The position numbers were made by a program, and so were the translations under genes. This document shows positions 1 through 6,673 of a stretch of 30,476 nt of DNA, in pieces; within the stretch, counting starts at the first letter, position 1, and each line of letters begins with the position of its first letter. The DNA comes from Rhodoferax sp. UBA6134 (GTDB lineage: Bacteria; Pseudomonadota; Gammaproteobacteria; Burkholderiales; Burkholderiaceae_C), in the NCBI GenBank assembly GCA_002422455.1, contig DIVK01000110.1, positions 206 to 30,681 on the forward strand, given 5' to 3'. The notes beneath the pieces were generated by a model that was given only the letters and a program-made list of their open reading frames with translations, ran no database searches and was not told the origin of the DNA.

Positions 1-881
1 ACACCGGCCAGCGCCTGGCGGCTCAGCATGCGCGGGCCGCGATCGCCCAGACCCGGCACCTCGACCTGGGCGTCGGGGTCGGCCAGCATCTGCTTGGCGT
101 AGCCGCTCTCGACCTTGATGTCTTCGGCGTCCTTGGTCGGCGTGCGCAGCGCCATGGCGATGTCGCTGGTGATGAGGTCCCCGGCAATCGGAATCACGGC
201 TGTGTGGCGGATGGCGCCGTTGGTGAAGATGGCCACGTCGGTGGTACCCGCGCCGATGTCGACCAGTGCCACGCCCAGTTCGCGCTCGTCCTCGGTCAGC
301 ACCGACAGGCTGCTGGCGAGCGGGTTGAGCATCAGTTGCTCGACCTCCAGGCCACAGCGGCGCACGCACTTGATGATGTTTTCGGCCGCGCTTTGCGCGC
401 CCGTGACGATGTGTACCTTGGCTTCGAGCCGGATGCCACTCATGCCGATGGGCTCGCGCACGTCCTGGCCGTCGATGATGAACTCCTGCGGCTCCACCAG
501 CAGCAGGCGCTGGTCGGTCGAGATGTTGATGGCCTTGGCGGTTTCCACCACGCGCGCCACGTCGGCGGCGCTCACCTCGCGGTCCTTGATGGCCACCATG
601 CCGCTGGAATTGATACCGCGAATATGACTGCCGGTGATGCCGGTGTACACCCGTGTGATCTTGCAGTCGGCCATCAGCTCGGCTTCTTTCAGCGCCTGCT
701 GGATACTTTGCACCGTGGCGTCGATGTTCACCACCACGCCGCGCTTGAGGCCATTGCTGGGTGCGATGCCGAGCCCGGCGAGCTTGAGCTCGCCATTGGG
801 CAGCACCTCGGCCACAACGGCCATCACCTTGGCGGTGCCGATGTCCAGCCCTACGACCAGGTCTTTGTATTCTTTCGCCAT
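1..881 (-). CDS. ftsA: Cell division protein FtsA (partial, C-terminus beyond left edge)
   Basis: FtsA is the actin-like ATPase that tethers FtsZ filaments to the inner membrane and recruits later divisome proteins. The first 293 residues are present, starting MAKEYKDLVVGLDIGTAKV, with the phosphate-1 loop GLDIGTAKV at about 11-19. VDIGAGTTDVAIF, the second actin-family phosphate motif, lies near residue 205. The family is about 410 residues, so roughly the last quarter, including the membrane-binding helix, lies outside the window. The ATG at 881 follows ftsQ by 4 bp, with an AGGTGA ribosome site just upstream that overlaps the ftsQ stop. ftsZ should be the next gene downstream. Identity is secure; only the end is unseen. 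Confidence 0.97.
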   Translation of the reverse strand, partial: MAKEYKDLVVGLDIGTAKVMAVVAEVLPNGELKLAGLGIAPSNGLKRGVVVNIDATVQSIQQALKEAELMADCKITRVYTGITGSHIRGINSSGMVAIKDREVSAADVARVVETAKAINISTDQRLLLVEPQEFIIDGQDVREPIGMSGIRLEAKVHIVTGAQSAAENIIKCVRRCGLEVEQLMLNPLASSLSVLTEDERELGVALVDIGAGTTDVAIFTNGAIRHTAVIPIAGDLITSDIAMALRTPTKDAEDIKVESGYAKQMLADPDAQVEVPGLGDRGPRMLSRQALAG

Positions 882-885
882 ATGT

Positions 886-1698
886 TCACCTGTTGCTTTT
901 TGTTGCCGCTACGTCTGCCGGGTTTGCCGCCGCCAGCGTGGTCACACCGCGCAGGCGGATGGCATAGCCCGCTTCGTGCCGTAAATCCGCAGCCTCCAGG
1001 GCGTCCGGCCCGCGCCCATAGCGCGACGTCACCTGGGTCAAGGTCTTGAGAAAGCGCTGGGTGCGGGCCAGAACCTCCTCTGCCGTGCCGCCACCGAGTT
1101 CCAGCACCGCCTCCGTGTCGAGCCGCACGCGCCAGCCGCCACGCCCCGTCAGCTCAAGCTGCTCCAGGGCCATGTCCATGCGTTCAAACAGCGGCTGCAG
1201 CGTCTGGTACATGGCCAGCACCTGCGCCGCCTGGCCGTCGGGGCCGTGCAGGCGCGGCAGGGTCTCCGACTCCACCTCGCCCACATTGGCTTCAAACACT
1301 TCGCCAAAATTGTTGAGCAGCCTCGACTCGCCCTCCGCCCCCCAGTACGCCACCGCCTGATGCTCCTGCAGCAACACCTTGAGGCGATTGGGGAACTCGC
1401 GGCGCACCACCGCGTGGCGCACCCAGGGCACCGCCTCGAAGGCCTGCCGGGCCCGGGTCAGGTCCAGCGTGAAAAATGTGCCGCCGAGCTGCGGCGCCAC
1501 ATTGGCCCGCAGGGTCGCGGCGCTGTTGTGCGTCACCTCGCCCATGACCGTGATGCCGCGGATGGCAAACGCGGGGTGCCGCATCGCCCAACCCGCCAGT
1601 GCCGCCGCCACCAGCAGCGCGAACGCCAGCAAAAGAACCGCTGCGGTCACGTTCATGAGCTTCACGTCCAGGGGCACGGCGCGGGCCTCTTCTTTCAT
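886..1698 (-). CDS. ftsQ: Cell division protein FtsQ
   Basis: FtsQ is the bitopic inner-membrane divisome protein that joins the cytoplasmic ring to the periplasmic FtsB/FtsL complex. The 270-residue product has a short cytoplasmic tail, one transmembrane segment at about 16-38 (rich in A, V and L), then a POTRA domain from about 45 (FAIRGITVMGEVTHNSAATL) and the conserved PWVRHAVVRREFPNRLKV stretch that begins the beta domain. Length fits betaproteobacterial FtsQ. The ATG at 1698 overlaps the ddl stop as ATGA, indicating translational coupling, and ftsA follows 4 bp after the stop. Its place between ddl and ftsA is canonical for the dcw cluster. Confidence 0.96.
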   Translation of the reverse strand: MKEEARAVPLDVKLMNVTAAVLLLAFALLVAAALAGWAMRHPAFAIRGITVMGEVTHNSAATLRANVAPQLGGTFFTLDLTRARQAFEAVPWVRHAVVRREFPNRLKVLLQEHQAVAYWGAEGESRLLNNFGEVFEANVGEVESETLPRLHGPDGQAAQVLAMYQTLQPLFERMDMALEQLELTGRGGWRVRLDTEAVLELGGGTAEEVLARTQRFLKTLTQVTSRYGRGPDALEAADLRHEAGYAIRLRGVTTLAAANPADVAATKSNR

Positions 1699-2747
1699 GA
1701 CGCACCCCCGGTCCGGCCCGGTACGCCCGCAGCGGCTGGCGCATGGTCAAGCGTGGCGTGCCGCAGCACCTGAACGCACAGCGCCGGGTAATCAATGCCG
1801 GCCGCCCTGGCCGACATGGGTACCAGCGAGTGGCCGGTCATGCCGGGCGAGGTGTTGATCTCCAGCAGATACGGCCGGCGCGTGCGGGCGTCGATCATCA
1901 CGTCGGCGCGGGCCCAGCCGCGGCAACCGAGCACGCGGTAGGCCTGGAGCACCAGTTGCTGAATGGCCTCTTCCTCACCGGCGGGCAGGCCGCAGGGCAC
2001 CAGGTACCGGGTGTCGTCGGTGAAGTATTTGTTCTGGTAGTCGTAGTTGCCGCCGGGCGCCACGATGCGGATCACCGGCAGGGCGCGGGCCTGTGCGCCC
2101 GTGCCGAGCACCGGCACCGTCACCTCGTCGCCGCTGATGAACTGCTCGCACAGCACCTGCTCGTCTTCCTGCGCCGCCGCGGCGTAGGCGGCATCGCACT
2201 GCGCCAGCGCGGTGACCTTGGTCAGCCCGATGGAAGATCCCTCGCGGGCCGGCTTGACGATCATGGGCTCCCCCAGTTCGGCAAAAGCGGCGCGGGTGGC
2301 CGCGCCGCTGGCGACCTGCCTCCAGGCCGGGGTGGCCAGGCCCTCGGCGCGCCAGATGCGCTTGGTCATCACTTTGTCGATGGCGATGCTGGAGGCCATG
2401 ACACCCGAGCCGGTGTAGGGGATGCCCAACAGCTCCAGCGCACCCTGCACCGTGCCGTCTTCACCGAAGCGGCCATGCAGGGCGATGAAGCAACGTGCAA
2501 ACCCCTCACGCTTGAGCTCGCCCAGGTCGCGCCCGGCGGGATCGAAGGCATGGGCGTCCACACCCTCGGCGCGCAGGGCCTGCAGCACGCCGGTGCCCGA
2601 CATCAACGAGATCTCGCGCTCGGCGGAAGACCCGCCCATGAGCACGGCGACCTTGCCCAAATCGATCCGTTCGGGCTGAGCTTGTCGAAGCCCTTCGACA
2701 AGCTCAGGGCGAACGGAGATGGGCGGTTTGTTGTCAGCCGCGTTCAT
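1695..2747 (-). CDS. ddl: D-alanine--D-alanine ligase
   Basis: Ddl makes the D-Ala-D-Ala dipeptide that MurF adds to the UDP-MurNAc tripeptide, in the cytoplasm. The ATP-grasp core begins near residue 30 (LGKVAVLMGGSSAEREISLMSG) and contains GEDGTVQGALELLGIPYTGSGV, KPAREGSSIGLTKV and the C-terminal LEINTSPGMTGHSLVP metal- and substrate-binding stretch. I chose the ATG at 2747 (350 aa) because it overlaps the murC stop as ATGA; a longer reading from 2813 would run 22 codons into murC. The N-terminus carries about 17 extra residues (VRPELVEGLRQAQPER, about 11-27) encoded by a palindromic repeat at 2667-2716. A TTG codon after the insert (TTG GGC AAG) is a possible alternative start that would exclude it. 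ftsQ follows with another ATGA overlap. Confidence 0.96.
   Translation of the reverse strand: MNAADNKPPISVRPELVEGLRQAQPERIDLGKVAVLMGGSSAEREISLMSGTGVLQALRAEGVDAHAFDPAGRDLGELKREGFARCFIALHGRFGEDGTVQGALELLGIPYTGSGVMASSIAIDKVMTKRIWRAEGLATPAWRQVASGAATRAAFAELGEPMIVKPAREGSSIGLTKVTALAQCDAAYAAAAQEDEQVLCEQFISGDEVTVPVLGTGAQARALPVIRIVAPGGNYDYQNKYFTDDTRYLVPCGLPAGEEEAIQQLVLQAYRVLGCRGWARADVMIDARTRRPYLLEINTSPGMTGHSLVPMSARAAGIDYPALCVQVLRHATLDHAPAAAGVPGRTGGAS
2667..2716. repeat. 50-bp palindromic repeat inserted in frame in ddl
   Basis: The two 25-bp arms, CCGTTCGGGCTGAGC...GAAGC and CCTTCGAC...GCGAACGG, are inverted copies matching at 22 of 25 positions; the mismatches are at arm positions 8, 9 and 25. It lies wholly inside ddl just after the start and is read in frame as a VRPELVEGLRQAQPER-like peptide. 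From memory, the GAGCTTGTCGAAG-type palindrome and the PELVEGL peptide recur across many proteobacterial genomes as a dispersed repeat, and I see only this copy in the window. Its behaviour recalls other palindromic elements that insert in frame into genes, such as Rickettsia palindromic elements. Confidence 0.85.
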
Positions 2748-4150
2748 GACGCACCTCCCATCAGTTCCACCACCTTGGCCGGCACGGCGCCGATCGAGCC
2801 GGCGCCCATGCACAGCACCACGTCACCGGCCCGGGCGTTTTCCACAATGGCCTGCGGCATGGCGGCAATGTCGTCCACAAACACCGGCTCGATGCGTCCG
2901 GCCAGGCGCACGGAACGCGCCAGGCTGCGGCCATCGGCCGCCACGATGGGCGCCTCGCCGGCGGCATACACCTCGGACAGCAAGACGGCATCGGCCTGCC
3001 CCAGCACTTTGATGAAGTCCTCGAAACAGTCGCGGGTGCGACTGTAGCGATGCGGCTGAAACGCCAGCACCAGACGCCGCTGCGGGAAAGCGCCGCGCGC
3101 CGCCGCCAGCGTGGCCGCCATTTCCACCGGGTGGTGGCCGTAGTCGTCGATCACCGTAAAGCGGCCGCCATCCCGGGCCGGCAACTCGCCATAGCTCTGG
3201 AAACGCCGGCCCACGCCCTTGAATTCGGACAGGGCCTTGAGCAGCGCGGCGTCGGGAATATCAAGCTCGACCGCCACGGCAATCGCCGACAGGGCATTGA
3301 GCACGTTGTGGCGGCCCGGCAGGTTCAGCACCACCGCCAGGTCGGGCAGCATCACGCCGTTGCGGCGCTGCACGGTGAAGTGCATTTGCCCGTTCACCGC
3401 GCGCACGTCCACGGCCCGCACTTCGGCGCCCTCATCAAAGCCATAGCTGGTGACCGGGCAGGTGACCTGCGGCACGATGTCGCGCACCGCCGGGTCGTCG
3501 GTACACAAGATGGCGGTGCCGTAAAAAGGCATGCGGTGCAGAAAGTCGACAAAGGCCTGCTTGAGACGGCCAAAGTCATGGCCATACGTCTCCATGTGGT
3601 CGGCATCGATATTGGTCACCACCGCCATCACCGGCAGCAGGTTCAGGAACGAGGCGTCCGACTCGTCGGCCTCGACCACGATGTGCTCGCCCTGCCCCAG
3701 CCGCGCATTGGCCCCGGCGCTGTTCAGGCGCCCGCCGATGACGAAGGTCGGGTCCAGCCCGGCCTCGGCCAGCACGCTGGCCACCAGACTGGTGGTGGTG
3801 GTCTTGCCGTGGGTGCCGGCGATGGCGATGCCGTTTTTCAGCCGCATGAGTTCGGCCAGCATCAGCGCACGCGGCACCACCGGGATGCGTTTTTCGCGCG
3901 CCGCGAGCACCTCGGGGTTGTCGGCCTGCACCGCGGTGGAGGTGACCACGGCGTCGGCACCGGCCACGTTGGCGGCGGCATGCCCGACATGGGTCTGGAT
4001 GCCCAGACCGGCCAGGCGCTTCAGGGTGGCGCTGTCATTCAGATCGGAACCCGAAATGGTGTAGCCCAGGTTGAACAGCACTTCGGCAATGCCCGACATG
4101 CCGGAGCCGCCGATGCCCACAAAATGAATGTGACGCACAGCATGTTTCAT
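2744..4150 (-). CDS. murC: UDP-N-acetylmuramate--L-alanine ligase
   Basis: MurC adds L-Ala to UDP-MurNAc, the first amino-acid step in the cytoplasmic stage of peptidoglycan synthesis. The 468-residue protein opens with the Rossmann-like HFVGIGGSGMSGIAEVL, has the Mur-ligase P-loop AGTHGKTTTT at about 111-120, the EADESDASFLNL and TNIDADHMETYG stretches of the central domain, and DDYGHHPVEMAATL with FQPHRYSRT in the C-terminal domain. Length is normal for the family. The ATG at 4150 overlaps the murG stop, and the murC stop overlaps the ddl start, both as ATGA, so it is coupled on both sides. Confidence 0.98.
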   Translation of the reverse strand: MKHAVRHIHFVGIGGSGMSGIAEVLFNLGYTISGSDLNDSATLKRLAGLGIQTHVGHAAANVAGADAVVTSTAVQADNPEVLAAREKRIPVVPRALMLAELMRLKNGIAIAGTHGKTTTTSLVASVLAEAGLDPTFVIGGRLNSAGANARLGQGEHIVVEADESDASFLNLLPVMAVVTNIDADHMETYGHDFGRLKQAFVDFLHRMPFYGTAILCTDDPAVRDIVPQVTCPVTSYGFDEGAEVRAVDVRAVNGQMHFTVQRRNGVMLPDLAVVLNLPGRHNVLNALSAIAVAVELDIPDAALLKALSEFKGVGRRFQSYGELPARDGGRFTVIDDYGHHPVEMAATLAAARGAFPQRRLVLAFQPHRYSRTRDCFEDFIKVLGQADAVLLSEVYAAGEAPIVAADGRSLARSVRLAGRIEPVFVDDIAAMPQAIVENARAGDVVLCMGAGSIGAVPAKVVELMGGAS

Positions 4151-5229
4151 CGAATCAACTCCTCGCAGGCGGCCACGATGCTCGCGGTCGCGTCAATTTT
4201 TTCCAGTTGCTTGGCTTTTTGGGCGCACGCCAGCAATGCCGGGCGCTGCGCTTTTTGCAGCAGCGCTGCCAAGCGCTCCGGCGTCAGCTCCGCCTGGGGC
4301 AGCAGCCAGCCCGCCCCCTGCTCCACCAGAAAGCGGGCATTGCGGGTCTGGTGATCGTCCACGGCCGACGGAAACGGCACGAACAGGGCGGCCGCGCCCA
4401 CCGCCGCGATCTCCGTCACGGTACTGGCACCGGCGCGGCAGATCACCAGGTCGGCATCGGCAAAGGCTTGCGCGGTGTCGTCGATGAAGGGCGTGAGTTG
4501 CGCCTGCACACCGGCGGCAGCGTAGTTGGCGCGCAAGGCGTCGATCTGGGTGGCGCCGCTTTGGTGAATCACCACCGGACGTCGTTCTGGCGCCATGAGC
4601 GCCAGCGCGCGCGGCACGATCTCGTTGAGGGCGCGAGCGCCCAGGCTGCCGCCCACCACCAGCAGGCGCAAGGGCCCGCTGCGCCCGGCAAAGCGGGTGG
4701 CCGGATCGGGGCCGCCGATGAAAGCCCCACGCAAGGGGTTGCCCACCCACTGTCCTTTTTTGATGACACCCGGAAAAGCGGTGAAGACACGCGCCGCCAG
4801 CAAGGCCAGCACCTTGTTGGCCAGGCCCGCCACCGAGTTCTGTTCGTGCAGGAGCAGCGGCTTCGCGCACAACACGCTCATCAGCCCGGCCGGAAACGTG
4901 ATGTAGCCGCCCAGCCCCACCACCACGTCAGGCCTGACGCAGCGGATCACCCGGATGCTTTGCCAGCAGGCGCGCAACAAGCGCAATGGCAATTTGACAA
5001 GCGTCGTCAAGCCCTTGCCGCGCACGCCCGAGAAGTCGATTGACTCAAACGCGAAACCCTGCGGCGGCACCAGCCGGCTTTCCATGCTCGGCTGCGCTGC
5101 GCTGCCCGCCCCGCCCAGCCAGTGCACGCGCCAGCCGCGCTCGCGCAGGGCCTGCGCCACCGCCAGGCCGGGGAAGATGTGCCCGCCGGTGCCGCCGGCC
5201 ATGACCAGGGCCACTTTTCCCCGGCTCAT
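4147..5229 (-). CDS. murG: MurG, lipid II-forming GlcNAc transferase
   Basis: MurG adds GlcNAc from UDP-GlcNAc to lipid I, making lipid II on the inner face of the membrane. The sequence shows the N-terminal glycine loop MAGGTGGHIFPGLAVA at about 10-25, VVGLGGYITFPAG, HEQNSVAGLANK, the second glycine loop VVGGSLGARALNE and the UDP-GlcNAc site CRAGASTVTEIAAVG followed by DDHQTRNA. I chose the ATG at 5229 (360 aa, MSRGKVALVMAGG), which has GGAGG six bases upstream. An in-frame start at 5253 would add eight residues from the repeat region. Unlike its neighbours, murG is separated from ftsW by a 191-bp duplication. The stop overlaps murC. Confidence 0.97.
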   Translation of the reverse strand: MSRGKVALVMAGGTGGHIFPGLAVAQALRERGWRVHWLGGAGSAAQPSMESRLVPPQGFAFESIDFSGVRGKGLTTLVKLPLRLLRACWQSIRVIRCVRPDVVVGLGGYITFPAGLMSVLCAKPLLLHEQNSVAGLANKVLALLAARVFTAFPGVIKKGQWVGNPLRGAFIGGPDPATRFAGRSGPLRLLVVGGSLGARALNEIVPRALALMAPERRPVVIHQSGATQIDALRANYAAAGVQAQLTPFIDDTAQAFADADLVICRAGASTVTEIAAVGAAALFVPFPSAVDDHQTRNARFLVEQGAGWLLPQAELTPERLAALLQKAQRPALLACAQKAKQLEKIDATASIVAACEELIR

Positions 5230-5420
5230 ACCCGGCCTCCGTGCATGAGCCATGCCGCGTGCCGCACCATGCCGCGTGCCGCGTCATGCCGCGCTGACGC
5301 GCAGTGCCTATTTTGGTGAAACAGACAACTCATACACGGCCTCCGTGCATGAGCCATGCCGCGTGCCGCGCCATGCCGCGCTGACGCGCAGTGCCTATTT
5401 TGGTGAAACAGACAACTCAT
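5226..5420 (-). CDS. Repeat-encoded small ORF between ftsW and murG
   Basis: This 64-codon frame opens with an ATG (5420) that overlaps the ftsW stop as ATGA, and closes with a TGA that overlaps the murG ATG (5229), again as ATGA. GGAGG sits six bases before its start. The product reads MSCLFHQNRHCASARH..., contains a second in-frame Met after the next GGAGG (residue 30), and ends in MHGGRV, the same six residues that end FtsW. It is built almost entirely of the tandem repeat, is Arg/His/Ala-rich and resembles no family I know. It may have no protein function and serve only to carry ribosomes from ftsW to murG, or may be untranslated. Confidence 0.35.
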   Translation of the reverse strand: MSCLFHQNRHCASARHGAARGMAHARRPCMSCLFHQNRHCASARHDAARGMVRHAAWLMHGGRV

Positions 5421-5440
5421 ACACGGCCTCCGTGCATGAG
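5234..5440. repeat. Tandem duplication between ftsW and murG
   Basis: The 16-bp block GGCCTCCGTGCATGAG occurs at 5234, 5338 and 5425, defining units of 104 bp and 87 bp plus a partial third. The 17-bp difference is one extra copy of a CATGCCGCGTGCCGC subunit (5251-5267). Apart from that, the two units differ at only about one base (5284 versus 5371), so the duplication looks recent. Each unit carries the ftsW tail (MHGGRV codons on the minus strand), GGAGG and an ATG. Together they displace the ftsW-distal murG start by exactly 191 bp from the ftsW-proximal one. Confidence 0.93.
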
Positions 5441-5450
5441 TTGTCTGTTT
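5406..5450 (-). promoter_or_regulatory. 45-nt hairpin over the ftsW stop codon
   Basis: AAACAGACAACTCAT (5406-5420) is the exact reverse complement of ATGAGTTGTCTGTTT (5436-5450). The space between contains CACGG-CCT-CCGTG, which pairs as well, giving about 20 bp of stem with a single mismatch and a 3-base loop. In the mRNA the hairpin covers the last ftsW codons, the stop, the GGAGG and the ATG of the small ORF. There is no following U-tract, so it is unlikely to be an intrinsic terminator. It could hide the downstream ribosome site until ribosomes finishing ftsW open it; that role is inference. Confidence 0.6.
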
Positions 5451-6673
5451 TCATAGTCGATCCTGAGCACGACGGCGAGGGCCACCATGTTGACGAGAAT
5501 GGCCGAGCCGCCGTAGCTCATCAGCGGCAGGGTCAGGCCCTTGGTGGGCAAGGCGCCCAGGTTCACCCCCATGTTGATGAAGGACTGAAACCCCATCCAG
5601 ATGCCGACCCCCTGCGCCACCAGCCCGGCAAACACCCGGTCGAGCGCAATCGCCTGGCGCCCGATGTGCATCAGGCGCCGCGTCAGCCAGAGAAACAGGC
5701 CGATGACGCAGACCACACCCACCAGACCGAACTCTTCACCAATGACGGCCAGCAGAAAATCGGTATGGGCCTCGGGCAGCCAGTGCAGTTTCTCGACGCT
5801 GCCGCCCAGACCGACGCCAAAAATCTCACCCCGGCCGATGGCGATCAGGGAGTGGGTGAGCTGATAGCCTTTGGCCAGCGCATTCTTCTCGCTCCAGGGG
5901 TCGAGGTAGGCAAAAATGCGTTCGCGCCGCCAGTCGCTCAGGGCGATCATCAGCCCGAAGGCCACCAGCAGCACGGTGGCGATCAGGAAGAACATGCGGG
6001 CGTTGACGCCACCCAGAAACAGGATGCCCATGGCAATCACGGCGATGACCATGAACGCCCCCATGTCGGGCTCGGCCAGCAGCAGCAGGCCCACCACCGC
6101 CACCGCCACCCCCATGGGCGCCACAGCGCGGAAAAATCGCTCCTTGACCTCCATCTTGCGCACCATGTAATCAGCCGCGTACAGCAGCACGGCGAACTTG
6201 GCCAGCTCGGACGGCTGAAAGCTCAAGGGCCCGATGGCAATCCAGCGCCGCGCCCCATAGACCACTTTGCCGACATGCGGAACCAGCACCGCGACCAGCA
6301 GGAGCAGCGACACCACGAACAACCACGGCGCCGCCTTCTCCCACCTTGCCACCGGCACCTGAAAAGCCAGCAAGGCCGCCACAAACGACATGAACAGCCA
6401 CATCACGTGCCGCGTCAGGAAATAGGTATGGGTGTACCTGGCAAACCTCGGATTTTCCGGCATCGCAATCGACGCCGAGTAAACCATCACCAGCCCCCAG
6501 GCGAGCAGCGCGACAATGACCCAGGCCAGAGCCTGGTCAAAACCCATCTCGCGCGTCGGCACACTGCCGGTGGCGGCGCGCCGCGTCGCCCCCAGACGCA
6601 CCGGCAGGACGTCAGCAGCCGGCCGGCTCAGGGCGCCGAGCCACCCGGACAAGCGTGCCTGCAGGCCACTCAC
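5417..6673 (-). CDS. ftsW: FtsW, SEDS-family septal peptidoglycan polymerase
   Basis: FtsW polymerises lipid II into glycan strands at the septum together with FtsI. The 418-residue protein has about 45 cytoplasmic residues, then about ten transmembrane segments starting at ALAWVIVALLAWGLVMVYSA. SEDS features include the FQPSELAKFAVLLYAADYM loop, LPEAHTDFLLAVIGEEFGLVGV, and the C-terminal LPLMSYGGSAILVNMVALAVVLRIDYE. It starts with GTG at 6673, overlapping the murD stop as GTGA. The C-terminus ends in MHGGRV at the edge of the tandem duplication. The gene is intact, but its usual direct overlap with murG is broken by 191 bp. Confidence 0.97.
   Translation of the reverse strand: MSGLQARLSGWLGALSRPAADVLPVRLGATRRAATGSVPTREMGFDQALAWVIVALLAWGLVMVYSASIAMPENPRFARYTHTYFLTRHVMWLFMSFVAALLAFQVPVARWEKAAPWLFVVSLLLLVAVLVPHVGKVVYGARRWIAIGPLSFQPSELAKFAVLLYAADYMVRKMEVKERFFRAVAPMGVAVAVVGLLLLAEPDMGAFMVIAVIAMGILFLGGVNARMFFLIATVLLVAFGLMIALSDWRRERIFAYLDPWSEKNALAKGYQLTHSLIAIGRGEIFGVGLGGSVEKLHWLPEAHTDFLLAVIGEEFGLVGVVCVIGLFLWLTRRLMHIGRQAIALDRVFAGLVAQGVGIWMGFQSFINMGVNLGALPTKGLTLPLMSYGGSAILVNMVALAVVLRIDYENRQLMHGGRV

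Noticed and set aside
5234..5440. CRISPR-like array
   Set aside because: There are only two and a fraction units with no unique spacers; it is a simple tandem duplication containing the ftsW tail.
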